64,000 nucleotides of DNA. It comes from Phycicoccus sp. Root101. GTDB taxonomy: Bacteria > Actinomycetota > Actinomycetes > Actinomycetales > Dermatophilaceae. Made by a program: the position numbers and the translations under genes. Each line of letters opens with the position of its first letter. The first letter of the stretch is position 1. The stretch lies in assembly GCF_001426245.1 (NCBI RefSeq), contig NZ_LMCM01000009.1:372001-436000 (forward strand). Reading direction: 5' to 3'. The notes under the pieces were generated by a model. It was not told the DNA's origin. It did no database searches and was given only the letters and a program-made list of their open reading frames with translations. This document shows, one piece after another, positions 58,407 to 64,000 of this stretch.

Positions 58407-58550
58407 GTGCCGGACCTGCCCCAGACCACGCTCTGCGAGAGCTGCAACGAACCCATCGGCGCGGAACGGCTGGAGGCACTCCCCAACGCCACCACCTGCT
58501 TCGCCTGTGCGAACCTCCGGCGCCCGCCGTCGCGGGGCCGCTCGCACTGA
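58407..58550 (+). CDS. Small DksA/TraR-type C4 zinc-finger protein
   Basis: A 47-residue protein with one C4 zinc finger: TLCESCNEPIGAERLEALPN then ATTCFACANLRR. The wording EPIG.ERLEALP is the DksA/TraR zinc-finger consensus, but the coiled coil that reaches into RNA polymerase is missing. GTG 58407 has AAGGAGA 8 nt upstream. It lies behind the 58249-58271 promoter-like region. It could be a minimal RNA polymerase-binding or metal-storage peptide; only the finger is certain. Confidence 0.75.
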   Translation: MPDLPQTTLCESCNEPIGAERLEALPNATTCFACANLRRPPSRGRSH

Positions 58551-58690
58551 CCCTGCCGCCGACCGGCTGGCGGTGACCAGCTGGCGCCGGTCGGGTGAGG
58601 GGACGACCAGCACGGGTGGTTCGTCCCGTCACGCGAGACACACCCCGAACACCGTGGACGGGTTCCACCGACCCGTGCTCCACTGGTGGC

Positions 58691-58771
58691 ATGTCTTCGA
58701 CCACCGCAGTGATGCGCACGCACATGGGCTCCATGTGCTGCAGCGTCATGCGGTGTTGCTGCTGCGCCTGA
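58691..58771 (+). CDS. Poly-cysteine leader peptide (putative Cys attenuator)
   Basis: A 26-codon open frame encoding a peptide that starts MSSTTAVMRTHMGSM and ends CCSVMRCCCCA: six cysteines, four of them consecutive just before the stop. It lies 234 bp upstream of a cysteine dioxygenase gene. Mycobacteria use short poly-Cys ORFs as cysteine-responsive attenuators of sulfur operons; ribosomes stall on the Cys codons when cysteine is scarce. Repeated TGC codons next to GCAGC allow alternative pairing, and a stem follows at 58791. No strong ribosome-binding site is seen, and internal ATGs at codons 8, 12 and 15 are possible starts. Confidence 0.6.
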   Translation: MSSTTAVMRTHMGSMCCSVMRCCCCA

Positions 58772-58790
58772 CCCCGGCCCGCACCAGCCC

Positions 58791-58812
58791 CGACGCCCTC
58801 TTCGCGGCGTCG
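58791..58812 (+). promoter_or_regulatory. Hairpin after the poly-Cys leader (possible attenuator stem)
   Basis: CGACGCC and GGCGTCG form a 7-bp stem with an 8-nt loop, 19 bp after the leader stop codon and before the second leader ORF. Its position fits a structure that depends on ribosome position on the Cys codons. Confidence 0.45.
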
Positions 58813-58835
58813 CCCGAACCCACCGGAGACGTTCC

Positions 58836-59057
58836 ATGGCCGCCAGCCACACGGCATACCGCCGCATCCACCTCGACCTGCTCCTGATCCAGGGATCGGT
58901 CTGTCGTCGCACGAACACGGCCCGAATGTGTTGCCACCGCACGCATCTCGCCGCGATCCCCGCGACCTCCCAGACCATGAAGACCCACCCGCAGGAGAAG
59001 GACCATGACCGCCATCACCACCGCCGGGACCCCCGGCATCAACCGCTTCACCCGTAG
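58836..59057 (+). CDS. Second leader-like ORF overlapping the cysteine dioxygenase start
   Basis: A 73-codon frame with GGAGAC 5 nt before its ATG. Its N-terminus MAASHTAYRRIHLDLLLIQG then SVCRR resembles the short leader peptides of Streptomyces sulfur operons (pattern RR-HVDL-x-SA-CR), and it continues through ARMCCHRTH before running 53 bp into the dioxygenase gene in another frame. The overlap means that translation of this frame would affect initiation at 59005. The C-terminal His/Arg-rich part is probably not a protein domain. The leader role is an inference from position and Cys codons. Confidence 0.45.
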   Translation: MAASHTAYRRIHLDLLLIQGSVCRRTNTARMCCHRTHLAAIPATSQTMKTHPQEKDHDRHHHRRDPRHQPLHP

Positions 59058-59490
59058 CCAGCTGCTCCGCACCGCCGCCCTGTTCGCCACCGACCCGGAC
59101 CTCGAGCGGCTGGTCGACCTCGACGCGCCCGAGCGCACCTGGAAGCGCCTCGACGCCACCGACCACCTCGAGATCTGGCTGATCGGCTGGCCCGTCGGGA
59201 CGTCCACCGGGTGGCACGACCACCTCGACTCGGAGGGCGCGTTCCTGACCGTCAAGGGGACCCTGGCCGAGCACTCCTGGTCGCAGCGCACCGCCCACGA
59301 ACGGCTGCTGACCGAGGGCGAGGGCCGCTCGTTCGGGAGCCACCACGTCCACGACGTCCACAACCTCGGCGACACGCCAGCCCTGTCGGTGCACGTGTAC
59401 TCCCCCGCTCTGCGGGGGATGACCCGCTACGCGCTGCTCGACGGCACCCTGCACGCCACCGGCGTCGAGAAGGCCGGTGAGCAGTGGTGA
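59005..59490 (+). CDS. Cysteine dioxygenase family protein
   Basis: A 161-residue cupin. The 3-His iron site is in STGWHDHLDSEGAFLTV and GSHHVHDVHNLGDTPALSVH, and VYSPALRGMTRYALL follows. The enzyme oxidises the thiol of cysteine (or 3-mercaptopropionate) to the sulfinate with O2. The ATG at 59005 has AGGAGAAGG about 8 nt upstream. Its stop overlaps the rhodanese start. The upstream leader ORFs rich in Cys codons suggest that its expression follows cysteine supply. Confidence 0.9.
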   Translation: MTAITTAGTPGINRFTRSQLLRTAALFATDPDLERLVDLDAPERTWKRLDATDHLEIWLIGWPVGTSTGWHDHLDSEGAFLTVKGTLAEHSWSQRTAHERLLTEGEGRSFGSHHVHDVHNLGDTPALSVHVYSPALRGMTRYALLDGTLHATGVEKAGEQW

Positions 59491-59987
59491 CGATCACGAC
59501 CGAGGCTCCCCGCACGTCCGACGTCCACTGGGAGACCCGCCTGTTCAGCGACCCCGCGGCCACGTCCCGCGCCCGCGGCTGGGAGGCGCCGGCCTATGCA
59601 GGGATCGACGACCAGCTCACCGACGCGCGCAGCCGGCTGCGCCGCATCAGCGTCCGAGCGGCCTTCCAGGAGGTCCTGCACGGCAGGGCCCTCCTCGTCG
59701 ACATCCGGCCTGCCGCGCAGCGGGCCGCCGAGGGCGAGGTCGCCGCACACCTCGGGCCGCTGGTCGTCGAACGCAACGTCCTCGAGTGGCGCTTCGACCC
59801 CCGTCACGAGGCGCGGCTGCCGCAGGCCGGCTGGGAGACCCGGGTGCTCGTGCTGTGCCAGGAGGGGTTCACCTCGTCGCTGGCGGCGGACGCGCTGCTG
59901 CGGCTCGGGGTGCACCGCTCCACCGACGTGGTCGGCGGGTTCAGGGCCTGGCGCGAAGCCGGCCTGCCCGTCGAGCCTCAGAGGTAG
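59487..59987 (+). CDS. Rhodanese-like sulfurtransferase
   Basis: 166 residues. The single rhodanese domain spans residues about 55-160 (EVLHGRALLVDIRPAAQRAA, then VLVLCQEGFTSSLAADALLR with the active-site Cys, then DVVGGFRAWREAGLPVE). The extra N-terminal 50 residues are unrecognised. GTG 59487 overlaps the dioxygenase stop (GTGA). Together they handle sulfur: the dioxygenase makes cysteine sulfinate and the sulfurtransferase moves sulfane sulfur. It converges on the GroES-like gene with a 10-bp overlap. Confidence 0.88.
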   Translation: MTITTEAPRTSDVHWETRLFSDPAATSRARGWEAPAYAGIDDQLTDARSRLRRISVRAAFQEVLHGRALLVDIRPAAQRAAEGEVAAHLGPLVVERNVLEWRFDPRHEARLPQAGWETRVLVLCQEGFTSSLAADALLRLGVHRSTDVVGGFRAWREAGLPVEPQR

Positions 59988-60349
59988 AGGCCGGTCTGGC
60001 CGTCCTCGCTGACGCGGGCCGCGGCCACGGCGTGCAGGTCCTTCTCACGGAGCAGCACGTAGTCCTTGGAGTGCAGCTCGACCTCGGCCCGGTCCTCGGG
60101 GTCGAACAGCACCCGATCGCCCACCTCGACCTGGCGGACGTTCTGGCCGGTGGCGACGACGGTCGCCCAGGCCAGCCGCCTGCCCACGGACGCCGTGGCG
60201 GGGATGACGATGCCGCCGCCGGACCGCCGTTCGCCGCCCTCCCCCTCCAGGGAGACCAGCACGCGGTCGTGCAGCATGCGGATGGGCAACCTGTCGGCCG
60301 CCGCACGGGAGGAGGCGGACAGGCCGCCGGATGGGCTGGGTTCAGCCAC
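59978..60349 (-). CDS. GroES-like (Cpn10) co-chaperonin paralogue
   Basis: 123 residues. The Cpn10 fold is seen from residue about 20 on: LPIRMLHDRVLVSLEGEGGE, the mobile-loop region RRSGGGIVIPATASVGRRLA, then ATVVATGQNVRQVEVGDRVL and HSKDYVLLREKDLHAV. It has a 20-residue Ser/Pro-rich N-terminus and C-terminal tail ARVSEDGQTGLYL absent from standard GroES. The mobile loop lacks the canonical GGIVL-type hydrophobic tripeptide spacing seen in GroES, though GGGIVIP is close. No groEL is nearby. Overlaps the DUF3618 gene by 8 bp. A specialised partner for an orphan GroEL is a possibility. Confidence 0.83.
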   Translation of the reverse strand: MAEPSPSGGLSASSRAAADRLPIRMLHDRVLVSLEGEGGERRSGGGIVIPATASVGRRLAWATVVATGQNVRQVEVGDRVLFDPEDRAEVELHSKDYVLLREKDLHAVAAARVSEDGQTGLYL

Positions 60350-60611
60350 GACGACGGCGGGCGGCCCCGAGGCCGATGAGCGCGACGGCCGCCGCCGCGA
60401 GCGCAGCCACCCGCTCGGTGCGCAGCTCGCCGGTGGACGTCCGCGTGGCCTCGGTGAACTTCTCCCTGGCGGACGCCACCTGGCGGCGGGCGATCTCCTG
60501 CGGGGCGGTACGGGTGTGGAGCTCGTCGACGGTGCCGGCGAGGCGGTCGCGGGCCGCGGCGATCTCGGCCTCGATCTGCTCCACGGACTTGCTGGCGTGG
60601 TGGTCGCTCAT
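60342..60611 (-). CDS. DUF3618 domain-containing protein
   Basis: 89 residues. SVEQIEAEIAAARDRLAGTV then DELHTRTAPQEIARRQVASA is the DUF3618 signature: a helical amphipathic region followed by a membrane segment (RVAALAAAAVALIGLGAARR). These small actinobacterial proteins often sit with phage-shock-like or YtxH-type membrane stress proteins. ATG 60611 has GAGGAG upstream at 9 nt. It overlaps the GroES-like gene. Function unknown. Confidence 0.85.
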   Translation of the reverse strand: MSDHHASKSVEQIEAEIAAARDRLAGTVDELHTRTAPQEIARRQVASAREKFTEATRTSTGELRTERVAALAAAAVALIGLGAARRRRG

Positions 60612-60629
60612 GGCGATGGCTCCTCGGGT

Positions 60630-60663
60630 GGTGATCGGGTCAGGCACGGTGATCGGGTCAGGC
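60630..60663. repeat. 16-bp tandem repeat upstream of the DUF3618 gene
   Basis: GGTGATCGGGTCAGGC occurs at 60630-60645 and again at 60648-60663, an 18-bp period, just upstream of the ribosome-binding site of the DUF3618 gene (minus strand). It may be a tandem binding site. Confidence 0.7.
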
Positions 60664-60695
60664 GGGCGCCCGGGGGATGCGCAGCGGTATGGCGC

Positions 60696-61166
60696 TCAGT
60701 CGAGCCCGAGGTCGCGCCGCAGCTTGGCCACGTGGCCGGTGGCCTTGACGTTGTAGAAGGCGTGCGAGACGACGCCCTCCTCGTCGACGACGACCGTGCT
60801 CCGGATGACGCCCTCGACGGTCTTGCCGTAGAGCTTCTTCTCGCCGAACGCGGCGTACGCGTCCATGACGGCGCGGTCCGCGTCGGACAGGAGGGTGATG
60901 GACAGGCCGTCCTTCTCGCGGAACTTCGCGAGCTTGGCCGGGCTGTCGGGTGAGATGCCGAGCACCTCGTAGCCCTCGCCGCGGAGGGTGTTGATGTTGT
61001 CGCTGAAGTCGCAGGCCTGCGTCGTGCAGCCGGGCGTCATCGCGGCCGGGTAGAAGTAGACGATGACCTTGCGTCCGCGCAGGCCGGACAGCGAGACCTC
61101 GCCGCCCTGGTCGTCGGGCAGGGTGAAGTCGGGGGCGGCGTCGCCGGGGCTCAGTCGTGCGCTCAC
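60696..61166 (-). CDS. bcp: Thioredoxin-dependent thiol peroxidase (BCP/PrxQ)
   Basis: 156 residues. The peroxidatic and resolving cysteines lie in TPGCTTQACDFSDN (C-X4-C), the atypical 2-Cys layout of BCP. DAAPDFTLPDDQGGEVSLSG and VIVYFYPAAM precede, and VVDEEGVVSHAFYNVKATGH closes the fold. It reduces H2O2 and alkyl peroxides with thioredoxin. The GTG at 61166 has GAGGAG 10 nt upstream; the frame is open far upstream through the cbiM region but without homology. Divergent from the nickel/cobalt importer. Confidence 0.93.
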   Translation of the reverse strand: MSARLSPGDAAPDFTLPDDQGGEVSLSGLRGRKVIVYFYPAAMTPGCTTQACDFSDNINTLRGEGYEVLGISPDSPAKLAKFREKDGLSITLLSDADRAVMDAYAAFGEKKLYGKTVEGVIRSTVVVDEEGVVSHAFYNVKATGHVAKLRRDLGLD

Positions 61167-61240
61167 GGTCGCGGTGCTCCTCACGGGGTCGGTGGTGCGA
61201 GGTCGGCTTCGGGTGGAAGCGACCCGGACCGATCCGGTAA

Positions 61241-61257
61241 TTGCGAACTGTTTGCAA
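61241..61257 (+). promoter_or_regulatory. Nur (nickel Fur) box
   Basis: TTGCGA-N5-TTGCAA matches the Streptomyces Nur box (tTGCaa-N5-ttGCAA) with one change. It is in the gap between bcp (minus) and cbiM (plus), 73 bp before the cbiM start, in a local AT-rich patch. It predicts repression of the importer by nickel. Confidence 0.75.
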
Positions 61258-61329
61258 TAGAGTGATGATCGGTCTGCGGCAAACCTATCCCAGCAGCGGC
61301 CGCAGCACCCCCGGCAGGCAGGAGCACCC

Positions 61330-62019
61330 GTGCACGTCCCCGATGGTTTCCTCGACGCACCGACCTCGGTCGGGACCGCGGTCGTGGCGGTGGCCGCCGT
61401 GGGCGTCGCCCTGCGCGGCGCGCGGCGGGAGCTCGACGACCGCACCGCCCCCCTCGCCGGCCTCGTGGCCCTGTTCGTCTTCGCCACCCAGATGATCAAC
61501 TTCCCCATCGCCGCAGGCACCTCCGGGCACCTGCTGGGAGGGGCCCTGGCAGCGGTGCTGGTGGGTCCCTTCACCGCCACCCTCGCGATCACCGTGGTCC
61601 TCATCGTCCAGGCGATCCTCATGGCCGACGGCGGCATCACGGCCCTCGGCACCAACATCACGCTCATGGGCGTCGTCGGCGTCTGGGTCGGCTGGGGCGT
61701 CTTCACGCTCGTCCGGGCCGTGCTTCCCAAGCGCACCGCGATGGTGGTGCCGGCCGCGGCCCTCGGTGCGCTCGTCTCCGTCCCCACCGCTGCCCTGGGC
61801 TTCTCCGTCCTGTTCGCCCTCGGCGGCAACGCCGACGTGCCCTTCTCCACGGTCGCCACCGCGATGGTCGGCGTGCACGTCGTCATCGGCATCGGGGAGG
61901 CCCTCATCACGGCCCTGGCCGTCGCGAGCATCGTCCTCACGCGCCCCGACCTGGTCCACGGCGCGAAACCCCTTCTCGCACAACGCGAGCTGACCATCCG
62001 GACGGCGGTGTCGGCATGA
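61330..62019 (+). CDS. cbiM: CbiM/NikM-type S component of ECF nickel/cobalt importer
   Basis: 229 residues, six to seven membrane segments. The N-terminus MHVPDGFLDAPTSVG carries the invariant MHxPDG, where His2 with the N-terminal amine forms the Ni/Co site. FVFATQMINFPIAAGTSGHL and the later NITLMGVVGVWVG are family features. The GTG at 61330 is the only start that gives a free MH N-terminus. Stop overlaps the PDGLE gene (ATGA). The upstream Nur box argues for nickel over cobalt. Confidence 0.93.
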   Translation: MHVPDGFLDAPTSVGTAVVAVAAVGVALRGARRELDDRTAPLAGLVALFVFATQMINFPIAAGTSGHLLGGALAAVLVGPFTATLAITVVLIVQAILMADGGITALGTNITLMGVVGVWVGWGVFTLVRAVLPKRTAMVVPAAALGALVSVPTAALGFSVLFALGGNADVPFSTVATAMVGVHVVIGIGEALITALAVASIVLTRPDLVHGAKPLLAQRELTIRTAVSA

Positions 62020-62354
62020 CGTCGCCCCGCTCGTCCCACCGCCGCCTCTCCACCCGCACGCTCGTCGTGGTCGGCGTCCTGGTCTCGCTGTTCCTGGCCG
62101 GCGTGGTCTCCTACTACGCCTCCAGCCACCCCGACGGACTCATGTTCGTCGCGGGCGAGAAGGGGTTCCTGGCCAGCGAGAAGGGCCACGCGACCAGCGG
62201 CTCGCCGTTCGCGGGGTACGCCACCCACGGGATCGGTAACGCCCGCCTCTCGGGCGGCATCGCCGGTGTCGTCGGGGTCGCCGTCGTGGGCGCCCTCGCC
62301 TTCGGACTGTTCACGGTGCTCCGCCGCCGCGGGCACGACCAGCACGGCGACTGA
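62016..62354 (+). CDS. PDGLE domain protein (CbiN/NikN-like)
   Basis: 112 residues with two membrane segments (LVVVGVLVSLFLAGVVSYYA and VVGVAVVGALAFGLFTVLRR). Between them is SSHPDGLMFVAGEKGFLAS, the PDGL(E)-type motif with Met in place of Glu, and SGSPFAGYATHGIGNARLSG. In ECF nickel/cobalt importers the N subunit aids metal uptake with CbiM. It is translationally coupled to cbiM and followed at 1 bp by cbiQ. Confidence 0.88.
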   Translation: MTSPRSSHRRLSTRTLVVVGVLVSLFLAGVVSYYASSHPDGLMFVAGEKGFLASEKGHATSGSPFAGYATHGIGNARLSGGIAGVVGVAVVGALAFGLFTVLRRRGHDQHGD

Positions 62355-62355
62355 G

Positions 62356-63117
62356 GTGGGCGCCGGCCACGGTCACCACCTGCACTTCCACGGGCACTCC
62401 CGCGTCCACCACCTCCCCGCGCACGTTAAGCTCGTCACGCTGCTCACCTTCGTCGTGGCGGTGGTCCTCACCCCGCGCACCGCCTACTGGGCGTATGGCG
62501 TCCACCTCCTGCTCGTGCTCGTCGCCCAGCGCGCGAGCAGGGTGCCCTTCGGCTACTTCGCCAAGCGGATGGTGGTCGAGACGCCGTTCGTGGTGTTCGC
62601 CCTGCTCGTGCCGTTCGTGGCCACCGGCCCGACGGTCTCGGTCGGGCCGCTCGACCTGTCGCGGCCCGGGCTGGAGTCAGCGTGGGCCCTGCTCGCGAAG
62701 GGCACCCTCGGGGTGATGGCGTCCCTCGTGGTCGCGACGACCACCGAGCCCCGCCACGTCGTCGCAGGGCTGGAGAAGCTGCGGCTGCCCAACCTGCTCG
62801 TGCAGATCATGGGTTTCATGGTCCGCTACCTCGAGGTCGTCACCGGCGAGCTCGCCCGCATGCGGATCGCGCGCGAGTCCCGGGGATTCCGGGCCCGGTC
62901 CTTCCGTGCCTGGCCCTCCCTGGCCTCGACTGCCGGCGCGTTGTTCATCCGGTCCTACGAGAGAGGCGAACGCGTGCACCTGGCCATGCTGGCCCGCGGC
63001 TACCAGGGGCAGCTCCCCGTCACGCACCCCCTGACGGCGACGCCCGCGCAGTGGCGGGTCGCAGGCGCCATACCGGGCATCGCGGTCCTCACCCTCCTCG
63101 CGGCGGTGGCGCTGTGA
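62356..63117 (+). CDS. cbiQ: CbiQ/NikQ-type transmembrane (T) component
   Basis: 253 residues. It opens with the His-rich stretch GHGHHLHFHGHSRVHHLPAH, likely a metal-collecting segment or a start region. Membrane segments follow (LVTLLTFVVAVVLTPRTAYW, PFVVFALLVPFVATGPTVSV, VMASLVVATTTEPRHVVAGL), and coupling helices with ARESRGFRAR and AMLARGYQG carry the Ala-Arg-Gly signatures that contact the ATPase. GTG 62356 is 1 bp after the PDGLE stop. Its stop overlaps the ATPase start (GTGA). It is the energy-coupling transmembrane subunit of the importer. Confidence 0.92.
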   Translation: MGAGHGHHLHFHGHSRVHHLPAHVKLVTLLTFVVAVVLTPRTAYWAYGVHLLLVLVAQRASRVPFGYFAKRMVVETPFVVFALLVPFVATGPTVSVGPLDLSRPGLESAWALLAKGTLGVMASLVVATTTEPRHVVAGLEKLRLPNLLVQIMGFMVRYLEVVTGELARMRIARESRGFRARSFRAWPSLASTAGALFIRSYERGERVHLAMLARGYQGQLPVTHPLTATPAQWRVAGAIPGIAVLTLLAAVAL

Positions 63118-63863
63118 GCACACCCGTTCTCGACGTCAAGGGGCTGGCGTTCGCCTACCCCGACGGGCACCAGGCGTTGTTCGGTGTGGACCTGCACGTC
63201 CACCGCGGGGAGCGGGTCGCGCTCCTCGGCCCCAACGGCGCGGGCAAGACGACGCTGGTCCTGCACCTGAACGGGATCCTCACCGCCGGAGCGGGATCGG
63301 TCGCCGTGTCAGGGCTCCCGGTCACGCGTGACAACCTCATGGAGATCCGCAGGCGCGTCGGGGTGGTGTTCCAGGACCCCGACGACCAGCTCTTCATGCC
63401 GACGGTGCGGGCTGACGTGGAGTTCGGCCCGGCGAACCTCGGCCTGCGCGGGCAGGCGTTGGAGCGCCGGGTGCTCGACGCCCTCGACCGCGTCGGCATG
63501 GTCGACTTCATCGACCGGCCACCGCACCACCTGTCGTTCGGCCAGCGCAGACGCGTCGCCGTCGCCACGGTCCTCGCGATGGAGCCCGAGGTGCTCGTCC
63601 TGGACGAGCCGTCGTCGAACCTCGACCCGGCCTCCCGCCGCGAGCTCGCCGACATCATCCGGACCCTCGACGTGACGGTGCTGATGGTCACGCACGACCT
63701 CCCGTACGCCTACGAGCTCTGCCCGCGGTCCGTCGTCCTGTCGGACGGAGTCATCGTCGCCGACGACGCGACCCGCGAGGTGCTCACCGACGACGCGCTC
63801 ATGGCAGCGCACCGGCTCGAGCTGCCGTTCGGGTTCGACCCCCGGACGATCCCTGCCCCCTAG
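63114..63863 (+). CDS. cbiO: CbiO/NikO-type ATPase of ECF importer
   Basis: 249 residues. Walker A GPNGAGKTTLVLHLNGIL, Q loop VFQDPDDQLFMPTV (the QDPDDQLF wording is typical of ECF ATPases), signature LSFGQRRRVAVATVLAMEPE, Walker B VLVLDEPSSNLDP and the switch His in VTHDLPYAYELCP. GTG 63114 overlaps the cbiQ stop. It powers the CbiM-CbiQ importer. The stop overlaps the end of the convergent partial gene by 4 bp. Confidence 0.93.
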   Translation: MSTPVLDVKGLAFAYPDGHQALFGVDLHVHRGERVALLGPNGAGKTTLVLHLNGILTAGAGSVAVSGLPVTRDNLMEIRRRVGVVFQDPDDQLFMPTVRADVEFGPANLGLRGQALERRVLDALDRVGMVDFIDRPPHHLSFGQRRRVAVATVLAMEPEVLVLDEPSSNLDPASRRELADIIRTLDVTVLMVTHDLPYAYELCPRSVVLSDGVIVADDATREVLTDDALMAAHRLELPFGFDPRTIPAP

Positions 63864-64000
63864 GCGCTGCCGTCCAACCAGGTGGCGTCGTCGGTCCCCC
63901 ACCGGTGCGCGGGGTACGTGAACTCGGTCGGTCCATCACCGAGCCGGAACGCCGGCCTCGGCTGCAGCACGGTCCCGTCGGGGGTCGAGGTCGCCACGGT
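63860..64000 (-). CDS. Partial gene, C-terminal end only
   Basis: The minus-strand frame runs from the window edge to a TAG at 63860, giving 46 residues that end FTYPAHRWGTDDATWLDGSA. The composition is protein-like and the frame is uninterrupted. I do not recognise the family from this fragment. It converges on cbiO with a 4-bp overlap. Confidence 0.5.
   Translation of the reverse strand, partial: TVATSTPDGTVLQPRPAFRLGDGPTEFTYPAHRWGTDDATWLDGSA

Noticed and set aside
58507-58887. A 126-codon plus-strand frame over the leader region
   Set aside because: Composition is arbitrary and it overlaps the poly-Cys leader in another frame; no ribosome-binding site.

Overview
The window is about 70% GC with dense, tightly packed genes, ATGA/GTGA/TGATG stop-start overlaps, frequent GTG starts, an F420-type (LLM) oxidoreductase, oligoribonuclease, tandem dynamin-like GTPases and a Nur-type nickel box. 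Together these point to an actinobacterium. The overall gene mix resembles Intrasporangiaceae/Dermatophilaceae (Janibacter, Terrabacter, Phycicoccus relatives); that family-level placement is inference. No insertion sequence, phage gene, rRNA or CRISPR array was seen.

Layout. 1-3.6 kb (minus): glgX-treY, glycogen debranching and the TreY step of trehalose synthesis. 3.8-7.2 kb (plus): fabG behind a TetR-type operator, two internally duplicated membrane proteins, and a single-repeat cell-wall-binding fragment. 7.3-11.0 kb (minus): quinone reductase, two SDRs and an acyl-CoA dehydrogenase, divergent from a TetR regulator across a near-perfect operator. 11.7-17.1 kb: ABC exporter, histidine kinase/response regulator, GNAT, LLM oxidoreductase. 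17.2-24.2 kb (minus): ettA, an SSB paralogue, two dynamin-like GTPases, a membrane protein. 24.2-29.3 kb: thpR-alkA, tRNA-Arg, M20 hydrolase, PrsW-type protease, orn, tRNA-His. 29.4-37.1 kb (plus): secreted S33 peptidase, then a multicopper oxidase/membrane protein/signal peptidase/PKD-like secreted protein run and a CopC-like protein. tRNA-Lys follows.

37.6-58.0 kb is the accessory-looking part: about 20 kb, every gene on the minus strand, starting just past tRNA-Lys, and apparently somewhat lower in GC. It carries a second chaperone operon (dnaK-grpE-cbpA-cbpM-clpB-thioredoxin-UBP zinc finger-cNMP/TrxR-like flavoprotein), three MEDS-domain sensors with LuxR or anti-sigma-type outputs, two paralogous AraC regulators, two DeoC-like proteins that lack the Schiff-base lysine, and a TasA-like/SipW pair in which the SipW peptidase reads in frame into one DeoC-like domain. 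The repeated families suggest one regulatory network linking a volatile or redox signal to protein repair and a surface fibre. This is the best candidate for an undescribed system.

58.2-64 kb: a small zinc-finger protein; a cysteine dioxygenase-rhodanese operon preceded by a poly-cysteine leader peptide and a second Cys-containing leader ORF (a likely cysteine attenuator); a GroES-like protein, a DUF3618 protein and a peroxiredoxin on the minus strand; then a Nur-boxed CbiM/PDGLE/CbiQ/CbiO nickel or cobalt importer.

Several start codons were fixed by a TANNNT -10 hexamer 6-7 nt upstream of the start (leaderless transcripts): the histidine kinase, ettA, the dynamin pair, prsW, orn and a membrane protein.
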